Source of the DNA: Micromonospora eburnea
GTDB taxonomy: Bacteria > Actinomycetota > Actinomycetes > Mycobacteriales > Micromonosporaceae
Length of the DNA: 64,000 nt
NCBI RefSeq assembly: GCF_900090225.1
Contig: NZ_FMHY01000002.1
Location: 930,001-994,000 of the forward strand
Reading direction: 5' to 3'
The translations under genes were made by a program, and so were the position numbers. How positions within the stretch are numbered: position 1 is the stretch's first letter; each line of letters opens with the position of its first letter. Positions 1 through 7,824 of the stretch are shown piece after piece. Under the pieces are notes generated by a model that ran no database searches, was not told where the DNA came from, and saw nothing but the letters and a program-made list of their open reading frames with translations.

Positions 1-1
1 G

Positions 2-517
2 TCGTTCCGGCTCAAGCTGGTCGACCCGGAGCAGTACAAGAACATCTACGACCAGTACAAGACCACCGAGGGGGTCGACGAGATCGTCGACCAGAGCAAG
101 CTGCTCGACAAGGTCTTCGGCGTGCTCACCGGCATCCAGAACTTCACGCTGTTCATCTCGGTCGTGATGGCCGCCGCCGCGTTGCTGCTGGTGGCGAACA
201 CCATCCAGGTCGCCGCGTACAGCAAGCGGCGCGAGGTCGCGGTGATGAAGCTGGTCGGTGCCTCCAACTGGTTCATCCAGGCGCCGTTCGTGCTGGAAGC
301 CGTGGTCGCCGGCCTGATCGGTGCCGTCCTCGCCCTGGGTGGGTTGATCGCCGGGAAGTTCGTCGTCGGAAACGGGTCGCTCTCGGCGCTGGAGGGCCTG
401 ATCACCCCGGTCTCCTGGTCCGAGATCCTGCTGAGCTTCCCGCTGATGGCCGGCATCGGTGGCCTGGTCACCGCGATCACCGCCTGGGTCACGCTCCGCT
501 TCTACCTGCGGGTCTAG
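2..517 (+). CDS. ftsX: Cell division protein FtsX, C-terminal part
   Basis: The reading frame is open from the window edge, so only the last about 171 residues are present. FtsX is the membrane subunit of the FtsEX complex, which controls peptidoglycan hydrolases at the septum. The visible part holds the end of the extracellular domain, a membrane helix, a short loop with the FtsX-type sequence SKRREVAVMKLVGAS, and two more hydrophobic segments ending in RFYLRV. The gene is followed by a strong terminator and then smpB and the tmRNA gene, the usual actinobacterial order ftsE-ftsX-smpB-ssrA. The 5' end lies outside the window. Confidence 0.95.
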   Translation, partial: SFRLKLVDPEQYKNIYDQYKTTEGVDEIVDQSKLLDKVFGVLTGIQNFTLFISVVMAAAALLLVANTIQVAAYSKRREVAVMKLVGASNWFIQAPFVLEAVVAGLIGAVLALGGLIAGKFVVGNGSLSALEGLITPVSWSEILLSFPLMAGIGGLVTAITAWVTLRFYLRV

Positions 518-539
518 TTACCGCGGACGGCTCTCCCGA

Positions 540-584
540 GGGCCCTCCCGCGCCCGGAATAAACGGCGCGGGAGGGCCCTTGTA
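540..584 (+). terminator. Terminator after ftsX
   Basis: A perfect 15-bp inverted repeat (540-554 with 565-579) encloses a 10-nt AT-richer loop and is followed by CTTGTAG. It separates ftsX from smpB. Confidence 0.85.
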
Positions 585-650
585 GTTCCGGTAGCATGAT
601 CCCGCTCCGTGGCCGCCGGTCGCGGACCGATCGGAAGGGAGGTGGCACCG

Positions 651-1130
651 ATGCCACGGGAAAAGGGCCGCAAGGTGGTCGCCTCCAACAAGAAGGCACG
701 CCACGACTACGCCATCCTCGACACGTACGAGGCGGGCATGGCGCTGACCGGCACCGAGGTCAAGTCGCTGCGGGCCGGGCGGGCGTCGCTGGTCGACGCG
801 TTCGCTCAGGAACGTGACGGCGAGCTCTACCTGCACGGCATGCACATCCCGGAGTACACGCAGGGCACCTGGACCAACCACGAGCCCCGGCGGACCCGGA
901 AGCTGCTGCTCAAGCGGCTGGAGATCGACCGGTTGGTCGGCAAGACCCGGGAGAGTGGTCTCACCCTGGTGCCGTTGCAGGTCTACTTCCACGACGGCTG
1001 GGCGAAGGTGGAGATCGGCCTGGCCCGGGGTAAGAAGGCGTACGACAAGCGTCAGGACCTCGCCAAGCGGGACGCCGAGCGGGAGATGACCCGTGCGGTG
1101 GGCCGGCGCGGTAAGGGGATGGCTGAGTGA
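651..1130 (+). CDS. smpB: SsrA-binding protein SmpB
   Basis: SmpB binds the tRNA-like domain of tmRNA and is needed for trans-translation of stalled ribosomes. The 159-residue product starts [20 protein letters not shown], the normal SmpB N-terminus, and contains the [14 protein letters not shown] region and the basic tail with [13 protein letters not shown]. The ATG at 651 is chosen over an in-frame start further upstream because it sits behind a strong ribosome binding site (GGAAGGGAGG, about 633-642) and matches family length. Its RNA partner, the tmRNA gene, lies about 100 bp downstream. Confidence 0.97.
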   Translation: MPREKGRKVVASNKKARHDYAILDTYEAGMALTGTEVKSLRAGRASLVDAFAQERDGELYLHGMHIPEYTQGTWTNHEPRRTRKLLLKRLEIDRLVGKTRESGLTLVPLQVYFHDGWAKVEIGLARGKKAYDKRQDLAKRDAEREMTRAVGRRGKGMAE

Positions 1131-1233
1131 AATGACCGGTTTGTCCCAGTGTTGGGCTCCGGCCGACCTCGGGATGAATCCGGTTGCGCCAGGCGTTAGG
1201 CTTGGTGGTGCTGCCGACAGGGGCAGCCGTCGA

Positions 1234-1606
1234 GGGGGTGACTGGTTTCGACTTCGTACGTTGCGGCAGGGGAAGCGAGCCGAGGAAGCCGACGTCGTCT
1301 CGTGAATCGTTCGTCGGAAAACAATAAGCGCCAAGCAGAATCGCGCTGACTTCGCTCTCGCCGCCTGAGGCGAGTAGCAAGTCTGTCGGCCTGGGAGTGC
1401 CTTCGACCCAGTTAGCCGGCATCAGCTAGGAGGCTGGCCAATCGGACCCGGTCGCGGGGTCCGTGCGGCGAGATCAATCAGCGACTGGGCCCGTCACACC
1501 GACTCGCTCGCGTGATCGGAGGGGCCGAGTAGAGGCACAGCGAGCTGCGCTCGGAGAAGCCCTGACAAGGCGGCGAAGGACCCGGGTTCGATTCCCGGCA
1601 CCTCCA
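1234..1606 (+). ncRNA. ssrA: tmRNA (SsrA)
   Basis: The 5' end GGGGGTGACTGGTTTCGACT and the 3' end with GGTTCGATTCCCG and CACCTCC pair into the tRNA-like acceptor stem (1234-1240 with 1599-1605), followed by the discriminator A. CCA is not fully encoded, since the genome continues CCG. The tag reading frame runs from 1330 to the TGA at 1366-1368 and encodes AKQNRADFALAA, ending in the proteolysis signal ALAA. SmpB is encoded just upstream and a terminator follows. Confidence 0.95.
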
Positions 1607-1611
1607 CCGTT

Positions 1612-1651
1612 GAAGGCCCTGAGAGTGTCCGACACTCTCGGGGCCTTTTTC
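1612..1651 (+). terminator. tmRNA terminator
   Basis: A long near-perfect stem (about 1613-1629 with 1631-1647, very tight apex) is followed by a T run ending at 1650. It is placed immediately after the tmRNA 3' end. Confidence 0.85.
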
Positions 1652-1725
1652 TGTGCCCGCCCGGCCGGTCACATCCCGGCGGCGAGGGCGGGCGCGGGTC
1701 CAGGCCACCGCCTAGGCTGCCGCCT

Positions 1726-2385
1726 GTGACGAACGAGAGGATCCCACTCTCCGTGGGAGCCGGACCCGGCCAGCGGGCCTTCGCCGCGGTGGTGGGCGTC
1801 GTGTTCACCGGTTTCGGAGCGATCTTCGTGCTCCTGCCGTTGATGGCCGACGGCCTGCTGACCAGGCTGACCGGCCACAGCGACCCCTTCCCGTCGTACG
1901 ACGACGCCCGGGACCTGCCGCCCGGCATGCTCCCGCCGAGCCTGCACGGTGACGCCACCCTGCCGGGGCCGGTCCGGTTTGTCGGGCTGTGCGGACTGCC
2001 GTTCGTCCTGCTCGGGCTCTATCTGCTGCTGCGGATGCTGCGTACCGCCGCCTGGCTGGACGGCACCCGGGCCTCCGTACGCGGCGCGTTCGGCACCCGC
2101 ACGGTGGACCTGGCCACCGCCGAGGTCCACGGCGGGGTGATCGCCCACCCGGCCGGCCGGGAAGCGCCGGTGCCAGCGCCGGCGATCGTCGCCCGCGACC
2201 CGGACACCGGCCGCCGGGTCACCATCCCGTTGCGGGGGATGGGGCTGGCCACCCTGCCGCCGTACCAGCTGCGGGCGCTCGCCGACGCGATCACCGCGGG
2301 CCGGCCGAGCAGCGACCGGAACGCCGACGCGCACCTCCTCGCCGGCCAACTGCGCACCATGGCGGACCAGCCGCTGGGCCGGTAG
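1726..2385 (+). CDS. Membrane protein of unknown function
   Basis: The 219-residue protein starts at GTG 1726. Two clear hydrophobic segments are visible, at about residues 18-43 (AFAAVVGVVFTGFGAIFVLL) and 83-105 (VGLCGLPFVLLGLYLLL). They are joined by a loop containing PPGMLPPSLHGDATLPGPV, and a hydrophilic C-terminal domain of about 110 residues is likely cytoplasmic. The layout resembles small actinobacterial DUF3592-like or PH-like membrane proteins, but I do not recognise the family with certainty. It stands alone, after the tmRNA terminator. Confidence 0.75.
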   Translation: MTNERIPLSVGAGPGQRAFAAVVGVVFTGFGAIFVLLPLMADGLLTRLTGHSDPFPSYDDARDLPPGMLPPSLHGDATLPGPVRFVGLCGLPFVLLGLYLLLRMLRTAAWLDGTRASVRGAFGTRTVDLATAEVHGGVIAHPAGREAPVPAPAIVARDPDTGRRVTIPLRGMGLATLPPYQLRALADAITAGRPSSDRNADAHLLAGQLRTMADQPLGR

Positions 2386-2504
2386 GGGCTGGTGGGCCCG
2401 ATGGGGCGCATGGGGCGAATGAGGCGCTCGGGGGGCCTGGACAGCCGCCCGCGTACGGGTTCACCATCTCCGTACGCGGTAGCGCAGCAGCGCGGGAGGT
2501 GCCC

Positions 2505-2975
2505 ATGGTCACCGGTCCGATCCAGCAGCCGTCCACGGTCGCCGCGGCGGCCCGACCGCCCGCCGCACGTCAGCCCCGGCCCAGTTTCCTCGGCGACGTG
2601 CACGCCCTCGCCCGGGCGCTCGCCGTGCCGGCCGGGGAACCGCGCTGGCGGGAGCGACTGATCCTCCACCTCAGCCCGGTCCGGCAGGGCTTCGCCGAAC
2701 ACGTCCGGGTCACCGAGGGGCCCACCGGCCTCTACGCCGCGCTGGTCCACGAGGCGCCCCGGCTGGATCGCGGGGTGCGACTGCTGACCGGCGAACACAC
2801 CGCCATCACCGCGGCGATCATCGCCCTGCAACAGGCGGTCGCGCTGCCGGCCGTATCGGCCGAGGAGTTGCGGGACCGGGTCGGGCGGCTGCTGGAGGCC
2901 CTTGACCAGCACCGCCAGCGCGGTGCCGACCTGCTCTGGGAGGCGTACCACGCCGACCTGGGCGGGGAGGACTGA
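2505..2975 (+). CDS. Hemerythrin-like small helical protein
   Basis: The 156-residue protein starts at ATG 2505 behind GGGAGG. After a Pro/Ala-rich first 25 residues the protein is helical, with histidines spaced as in HHE/hemerythrin-type bundles: LILHLSPVRQGFAEHVRV, LLTGEHTAI, and LDQHRQRGADLLWEAYHAD near the end. This suggests a metal-binding four-helix bundle, but not every HHE ligand can be assigned by eye. A lipoprotein gene follows on the same strand 40 bp later. The function is unknown. Confidence 0.6.
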   Translation: MVTGPIQQPSTVAAAARPPAARQPRPSFLGDVHALARALAVPAGEPRWRERLILHLSPVRQGFAEHVRVTEGPTGLYAALVHEAPRLDRGVRLLTGEHTAITAAIIALQQAVALPAVSAEELRDRVGRLLEALDQHRQRGADLLWEAYHADLGGED

Positions 2976-3015
2976 CGCCGGGAACCGGCGCGGCGGGAGC
3001 GACGTCAGAACAAAC

Positions 3016-4074
3016 ATGCGTCGCTCGGTTGCCCTGCTCTGCCTGCCCCTCCTGGTCGTCACCGGCTGCGCCCGGGCCGGATCGGATCCGACCCGGGTGG
3101 GTCCCGCGGTCACGCCGCTGCCCTCCGGGGTGGACCATCGCTGGGAGGCGTTCTACCAGCGGGCCGTGGAGATCGCCGACGCGTGGCGACCCGGCGAGGC
3201 GTGGCGCGGCGGTTACGTGCCGCTCCAGGACGCCACCGTGCTGAGCGGCGACCCGGGCTTCACCGACGAGACCAAGCTGGCCTTCAGCTCCGGCTGGTAC
3301 CGGGCGCGGATCGGGCTGCCGACCGCCACCCCGGCCGACGGGACCATCCGGTTCCCCGACGGCACGCTGCGGGTGCCGCTGGTCAGCGCCGCCGAGGCGT
3401 ACGCCCAGCTCGATCAGGGGGACCCGCCGCCGTGTCCGGACCGGCCGAAGGCGCCCCCGGCGACATCCGCGCCGGGGCGGCCCAAGCCTGGCGGGCCGAC
3501 GATCGAGCCGGGGCCGGACGGACTGGTGCCCACCCGCCCCGGGCCGGAGACTCCGGTCTCCACCGAACTGGCGACCCCCTGCGTGCCGTTGACGGTCAGC
3601 GGGGTGAAGCTGGGCAGCGCCTCCGTGCGGACCAGCCGGGGCGTCGCCGAGGTGCCGGCCTGGCTCTTCACCGTGGCGGAGCTACGGGTGCCGGTGGCCC
3701 GGCTCGCGGTCGCGTCAGGCGCGGTGGGCGCCGTACCGGAGGGCGTGGCACCGACGCGGTCGGTGCCGGACGGGGTGGTCTCCGTGGTGAGCCTCGACGC
3801 CGTGGACGGCGCCCGACTCGACTACCGGCTCGGGTTGGGCGCGTGCGACAGCGGCCTGACCCCGCTGGTGCTGGAACGGGACGACGTGGTGGTACTCGGG
3901 GGCGGGGTGACCCGGTCCACCGGCCCGTGCACCCTGCAACTGGTGATGAAGCCGACGAGTGTCACGCTGCGGGCCCCGCTCGGCGACCGGGTGGTGCTGG
4001 ACGTGGGCGGCGGCGGCCCGGTCACGCTGGAACAGCGCCAGGGCACTACAGGATGCCCGGCACCTCCGTGCTGA
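3016..4074 (+). CDS. Secreted lipoprotein of unknown function
   Basis: The ATG at 3016 gives a 352-residue protein with a type II signal peptide: basic MRRS, a hydrophobic stretch, then the lipobox LVVTGC, so Cys18 is the likely lipid anchor. The mature protein has no enzyme motif that I recognise. It carries a Pro-rich linker around residues 145-190 and two beta-rich halves. The 3' end overlaps the converging thiamine-enzyme gene by 29 bp. It is probably exported and anchored to the outer face of the membrane. Confidence 0.8.
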   Translation: MRRSVALLCLPLLVVTGCARAGSDPTRVGPAVTPLPSGVDHRWEAFYQRAVEIADAWRPGEAWRGGYVPLQDATVLSGDPGFTDETKLAFSSGWYRARIGLPTATPADGTIRFPDGTLRVPLVSAAEAYAQLDQGDPPPCPDRPKAPPATSAPGRPKPGGPTIEPGPDGLVPTRPGPETPVSTELATPCVPLTVSGVKLGSASVRTSRGVAEVPAWLFTVAELRVPVARLAVASGAVGAVPEGVAPTRSVPDGVVSVVSLDAVDGARLDYRLGLGACDSGLTPLVLERDDVVVLGGGVTRSTGPCTLQLVMKPTSVTLRAPLGDRVVLDVGGGGPVTLEQRQGTTGCPAPPC

Positions 4075-5641
4075 TCGGCACCGGCAGCACGGTCGGCCGG
4101 TCGGCGGCCAGCGCGGTGTCGAGCGCGACGCCGAGGCCGTCCAGCGACTCCACCACCTCCGCCGCGCAGCCGTAGCCGCGCGCGACCGCGGCCACGTCCA
4201 GGCCGGGCAGGTCCAGCGCGGGCACCCCGGGCGTGTGCTTCAGTTCGGCGAACGCCTTGAGGATCGCGTACTGCTGGTTGGCCGGCACCACGACGGCGAG
4301 CGGCAGGCGCAGCTGGGCGGCGGTCCACAGCGCCTGCACCGAGTAGTGCAGCGAGCCGTCGCCGACCACCGCCACCACCGGCCGGCCGCGCCCGGTGTCC
4401 CGCTCGGCCAGGGCGATCCCGACCGCCGCCGGCAGGCCGAAGCCGAGACCGCCGCTGGCCATGGTGAAGTACGACCGCGGCCGGCTCATCCGCAGCCGGC
4501 GGCGCAGCGCGGCCAGGTTGGACGGTGACTCCTGCACCAGTACCCCGTCGGCCGGCCAGTGCCGGGCCAGCGCGGCGAAGAGCGCGTCGGCGCTCGGCGG
4601 GGTGGTCGCCGCGGGCGGCTCCGGGGCCGGTCGGGCGGGTGGCGCCGGCCGGTCCGCCGGCGGCAGCAGCTCCAGCAGGCCGGCCAGTGCCAGCCCCGGG
4701 TCGCCGAGCAGACTCTCCCCGACCGGGGCGCGGGCCGCCTCGTCCGGATCGTCGGTGACGTGCAGGAGCCGCGCCTCGGGCGGCAGGTAGTCGCCCGGCA
4801 CGTGCGGGTAGTAGCGGAAGACCGGGGCGCCGACCACCAGCACCGTGTCGTGCCCGCGCAGCGCCTCCGCCAGCGGGCCGATCGCGTACGGCAGGACGCC
4901 CCGGAAGTGCGGATGGTCCTCGGGGAAGACGGACCGCTCCGGTGCCGGCGCGGACCAGACCGGGGCGGCCAGCCGCTCCGCCAGCGCCACGGCGGCCGGC
5001 CAGGCGTCGGCCCGGTCCACCGCCGCACCGAGCACCAGCGCCGGGGTGCGGCCGCTGGCCAGCGTGGCGGCGAAGTCGCGCAGCCGGTCCGGGTCGGGGG
5101 CGAACCGGGTGGCCACCGTGCGTACCTGCGGGGGCGGGTCGGCGGGCTGGTCCCAGTCGTCCATCGGCAGGGAGAGGAAGACCGGCCCGGCCGGGGGTTG
5201 CACCGCTGTGGCGTACGCCCGCATGAAGGCGGCCGGGATGTCCTGGGCGCGGGCCGGCTCGTAGGCCCACTTGACGTACGGCTGGGTCAGCTCGACCGCC
5301 CGGCGGCTGGCCAGCCGGGGCTCCAGCAGCAGCATCTGCCGGGTCTGCTGGCCGGCGGTGACGATCAGCGGGGTTTTGTTGTGCCAGGCGGTGACCAGGT
5401 TTCCCATGCCGTTGCCGGTGCCCGGGGCGGTGTGCAGGTTGACGTGTGCGGGGTGACCGGTGGCCTGGGCGTACCCGTCGGCCATGCTCATCGCCGACGC
5501 CTCGTGCAACGCGTGCACGTAGCGGAAGTCGGCCGGGAAGTCCCGCAGGAAGGGCTCCTCGGTGGAGCCGGGGTTGCCGAAGACGGTGGTCAGGCCCAGG
5601 TCGCGGAGCAGGTCGTACGTGGTGTCGCGAACGGTTGCCAT
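4046..5641 (-). CDS. mdlC: Benzoylformate decarboxylase-like ThDP enzyme
   Basis: This 531-residue thiamine diphosphate enzyme has the N-terminal pyrimidine-binding domain (VFGNPGSTEEPF, HALHEASAMSMADGYAQ), a middle domain, and the C-terminal pyrophosphate domain with GDGSLHYS. Numbering matches Pseudomonas putida benzoylformate decarboxylase exactly for Ser26, Glu47 and His70, the active-site Ser, activating Glu and catalytic His of that family. The second catalytic His, found in FRYH in the reference, appears here as FRYY (Tyr278) with a His two residues later. The substrate may therefore differ; acting on a 2-oxo acid remains the best guess. The gene is monocistronic. Confidence 0.85.
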   Translation of the reverse strand: MATVRDTTYDLLRDLGLTTVFGNPGSTEEPFLRDFPADFRYVHALHEASAMSMADGYAQATGHPAHVNLHTAPGTGNGMGNLVTAWHNKTPLIVTAGQQTRQMLLLEPRLASRRAVELTQPYVKWAYEPARAQDIPAAFMRAYATAVQPPAGPVFLSLPMDDWDQPADPPPQVRTVATRFAPDPDRLRDFAATLASGRTPALVLGAAVDRADAWPAAVALAERLAAPVWSAPAPERSVFPEDHPHFRGVLPYAIGPLAEALRGHDTVLVVGAPVFRYYPHVPGDYLPPEARLLHVTDDPDEAARAPVGESLLGDPGLALAGLLELLPPADRPAPPARPAPEPPAATTPPSADALFAALARHWPADGVLVQESPSNLAALRRRLRMSRPRSYFTMASGGLGFGLPAAVGIALAERDTGRGRPVVAVVGDGSLHYSVQALWTAAQLRLPLAVVVPANQQYAILKAFAELKHTPGVPALDLPGLDVAAVARGYGCAAEVVESLDGLGVALDTALAADRPTVLPVPISTEVPGIL

Positions 5642-5787
5642 CGCCGAGCTGCCTCCGGTGTCGCCGAGACCGGAGACGGTGCTTGGTGATCAGCTCTCCG
5701 GCAAGCCGAATGTATCGGGCATCAGCTGACTTTTCGGGTGCTTGCCGGGTTCGTGATAGTAGGTGGTACCACGGAAGTGGGCGGCGG

Positions 5788-6591
5788 TCAGGGCAGCGGG
5801 AAGGGCAGCTTGATCCCGTCGAGCGCGTGCGGGCACGGGCAGGCCCGCTCGGCCGGCAGCGCGGCCACCGCGTCCAGCAGCACCCCGCGCAGCCGGTCGG
5901 TGTTCTCCGCGAAGACCCGGAAGACCTCCTCCTGGGTGACCGTGTCGCCGGCCTCGACGCCCGCGTCCAGATCGGTGACCAGCGCGATCGAGGTGTAGCA
6001 GAGGGCCAGCTCCCGGGCGAGCACCGCCTCCGGGTGGCCGGTCATGTTGACCACCGTGCCGCCGATCGAGGCGAACCAGCGCGACTCGGCGCGGGTGGAG
6101 AAGCGAGGGCCCTCGATCACCACCACCGTCCCGCCGTCCACCGCCGGCACGTCGCGCCCGGTCGCCGCGTCGAGCAGCGTCCGCCGCCCCGTCGGGCAGT
6201 ACGGGTCGGCGAACGGGGCGTGCACGGCACCCCGGTCGTAGTAGGTCTGGGCCCGCCCGCTGGTGCGGTCGATGAGCTGGTCCGGCACCACGAACGTGCC
6301 CGGGCCGAACTCGGGCCGCAGCCCGCCCACCGCGCAGGGGGCGAGCACCTGGCGTACGCCGAGGGAGCGCAGCGCCCACAGGTTCGCCCGGTACGGGATC
6401 AGGTGCGGCGGGTAGCGGTGGTCGCGTCCGTGCCGGGGCAGGAACGCCACCCGCCGGCCGCCCACCTCGGCGATCGTCACCGCGTCCGACGGTGGCCCGT
6501 ACGGCGTTTCCAGCTCGTGCTCGGTGGCGCCGTCGAGCAGGGCGTACAGCCCCGACCCGCCGATCACTGCCAGTTCCGCCGTGGGACCCAT
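5788..6591 (-). CDS. S-methyl-5'-thioadenosine/purine nucleoside phosphorylase
   Basis: The 267-residue member of the PNP/MTAP family is probably cytosolic. It shows the family phosphate loop near the start (AVIGGSGLY), the FLPRHGRDH motif, the PNP-type CAVGGLRPEFGPGTFVVPDQLID stretch (key residues GG, GTFVV and PDQLID), and the substrate loop NMTGHPEAVLARE. These enzymes cleave methylthioadenosine or methylthioinosine to the base and a sugar phosphate in polyamine/methionine salvage. The base specificity cannot be fixed by eye. The C-terminus has a Cys pair (ACPCPHALDG). No salvage genes lie nearby. Confidence 0.85.
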   Translation of the reverse strand: MGPTAELAVIGGSGLYALLDGATEHELETPYGPPSDAVTIAEVGGRRVAFLPRHGRDHRYPPHLIPYRANLWALRSLGVRQVLAPCAVGGLRPEFGPGTFVVPDQLIDRTSGRAQTYYDRGAVHAPFADPYCPTGRRTLLDAATGRDVPAVDGGTVVVIEGPRFSTRAESRWFASIGGTVVNMTGHPEAVLARELALCYTSIALVTDLDAGVEAGDTVTQEEVFRVFAENTDRLRGVLLDAVAALPAERACPCPHALDGIKLPFPLP

Positions 6592-6736
6592 CCCGGCCCT
6601 CCCTCGTTCCGGTCGCGATCACCTGCCGCTCAGACCTTAGCCAGCGAGCCGGCCGCAGGCTATCGTGCGTGGCATGGCGTTGACAGCGCGGCTGATCGAC
6701 GGCGTCGAATCCGCCGCACCGGTGTACGGCTGACGG

Positions 6737-7336
6737 GTGTCGGACATGCAGGGTGAGGGACAGGCGATCGGTGGCCGAGCCATGGAGTCGATGACCGGGC
6801 GGCTGCTGGTGGCGACTCCGGCGTTGAAGGACCCGAACTTCGACCGTACGGTCGTGCTGCTGGTCGCCCACGAGCCCGGCGGCGCGCTCGGCGTGGTGCT
6901 GAACCGGGCCACCGAGGTGGCGGTCGCGGACGTCCTCGGCGACTGGAGCGAACTGGCCCGCGACCCCGCCGTGCTCTTCGAGGGCGGCCCCGTGCAACCC
7001 GACGCGGCCATCTGCCTGGCCCGGATGCGCCACCCGGTCAAGCCGGTGAAGGGCTTCCACCGGGTAGCCGGCGCGGTGGGCACCGTCGACCTCTCCGTCG
7101 ACCCGGAGCGGCTGCGCGACGCCATCGGCGGGATCCGGGTCTTCGCCGGCTACTCCGGCTGGGGTGCCGGGCAGTTGGAGCAGGAGATCGAGGAGGGGTC
7201 CTGGTTCGTCCTCGACGCCCTTCCCGGGGACGCCTTCGTCGACCGGCCGGACGACCTCTGGCCGATGGTGCTGCGCCGGCAGGGCGGCATGATGGCGGCG
7301 GTGGCCCACTTCCCGCCGGACGTGGCGCTGAACTGA
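6737..7336 (+). CDS. YqgE/AlgH family protein
   Basis: The 199-residue protein of the UPF0301 family has the family start MTGRLLVATPALKDPNFDRT, the LLVAHEPGGALGVVLNR segment, EGGPVQPD, and the GYSGWGAGQLEQEI motif close to the end. The family is widespread and its molecular role is unsettled. GTG 6737 gives extra N-terminal residues, and ATG 6782 (MESMTGRLL) would fit the conserved core better, so the true start may be 45 bases later. The gene precedes the tRNA-Ala gene. Confidence 0.88.
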   Translation: MSDMQGEGQAIGGRAMESMTGRLLVATPALKDPNFDRTVVLLVAHEPGGALGVVLNRATEVAVADVLGDWSELARDPAVLFEGGPVQPDAAICLARMRHPVKPVKGFHRVAGAVGTVDLSVDPERLRDAIGGIRVFAGYSGWGAGQLEQEIEEGSWFVLDALPGDAFVDRPDDLWPMVLRRQGGMMAAVAHFPPDVALN

Positions 7337-7363
7337 TCCGGCGACGGGGGGACCCCCGCGAGA

Positions 7364-7391
7364 TGACCATGCCGGCCGGCGTGTGTATAGT
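7364..7391 (+). promoter_or_regulatory. Probable promoter of the tRNA-Ala gene
   Basis: TGACCA (7364-7369) and TATAGT (7386-7391) are separated by 16 bp and lie about 40 bp upstream of the tRNA. This is a good housekeeping sigma -35/-10 pair in an otherwise GC-rich stretch. Confidence 0.55.
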
Positions 7392-7426
7392 TCTCTGCGT
7401 GCCCGGGCGACCGGGGACGACAGCAA

Positions 7427-7499
7427 GGGGCCGTGGCGCAGCTGGTAGCGCACCACACTGGCAGTGTGGGGGTCAGGGGTTCGAGTCCCCTCGGCTCCA
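7427..7499 (+). tRNA. tRNA-Ala (anticodon GGC)
   Basis: The 73-nt cloverleaf begins with acceptor GGGGCCG pairing with CGGCTCC. It carries the G3:U70 wobble pair, which is the alanine identity element. The anticodon stem CCACA/TGTGG encloses loop CTGGCAG, giving GGC, and the T arm contains GGTTCGAGTCC. CCA is not encoded. A terminator follows at once. Confidence 0.97.
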
Positions 7500-7516
7500 C
7501 TTGCGGTTACGCAAGT

Positions 7517-7553
7517 AAACCGACATCAGTCATCGACTGATGTCGGTTTTTTG
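7517..7553 (+). terminator. Terminator after tRNA-Ala
   Basis: A perfect stem of about 14 bp (AACCGACATCAGT and its complement, loop CATCG) is followed by a run of six T residues. It is a classical intrinsic terminator. Confidence 0.9.
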
Positions 7554-7824
7554 CGATCTCTGGTCACAATCACGGTCACGCGACCGCCCCACACCGGCCT
7601 TCTCAAAATGCCGAGGAGCTACGGCCGGAAACGGCCCTCTGCCGTCGTCGATCCGGAACGAGCCGAGCAGACCGCCGCCCGGCACGCCAGCGTCCGAACC
7701 TGTGTCCAGGTCCGTTTGACGTGGCGTGCCGGGCGGTGGCGTCGGCACGGTGGCGGAGGACTTCACGATCAGGGTGAGCCGGGATCAGGCGTTGGTGCTC
7801 TCAGGGCGGGTAGCCGGGAGGGGT
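7554..7824 (+). pseudogene. Decayed region with a truncated gene fragment
   Basis: No complete gene is visible between the tRNA terminator and the end of the MFS gene. A short open stretch from GTG 7750 reads VAEDFTIRVSRDQALVLS, which looks like the start of a real protein. After about 7800 the frame continues into sequence antisense to the MFS gene and loses protein character. I read this as the left end of a gene cut off when the MFS/ArsR block arrived next to the tRNA. The evidence is weak. Confidence 0.35.

Noticed and set aside
1302..1311. GTGAATCGTT inside the tmRNA as a third copy of the dispersed repeat
   Set aside because: Only 10 bases match and they are part of the tmRNA, so chance is the simpler explanation.
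1463..1729. Open frame overlapping the tmRNA 3' half
   Set aside because: The region is fully explained by the tmRNA structure and its terminator.
4559..5689. Plus-strand open frame of 376 codons
   Set aside because: It is antisense to the benzoylformate decarboxylase-like gene, which has clear conserved motifs.
6674..6733. Mini-gene of 19 codons before yqgE as a regulatory leader
   Set aside because: It has no binding site, no repeated rare codons and no hairpin, so a leader peptide role is not supported.
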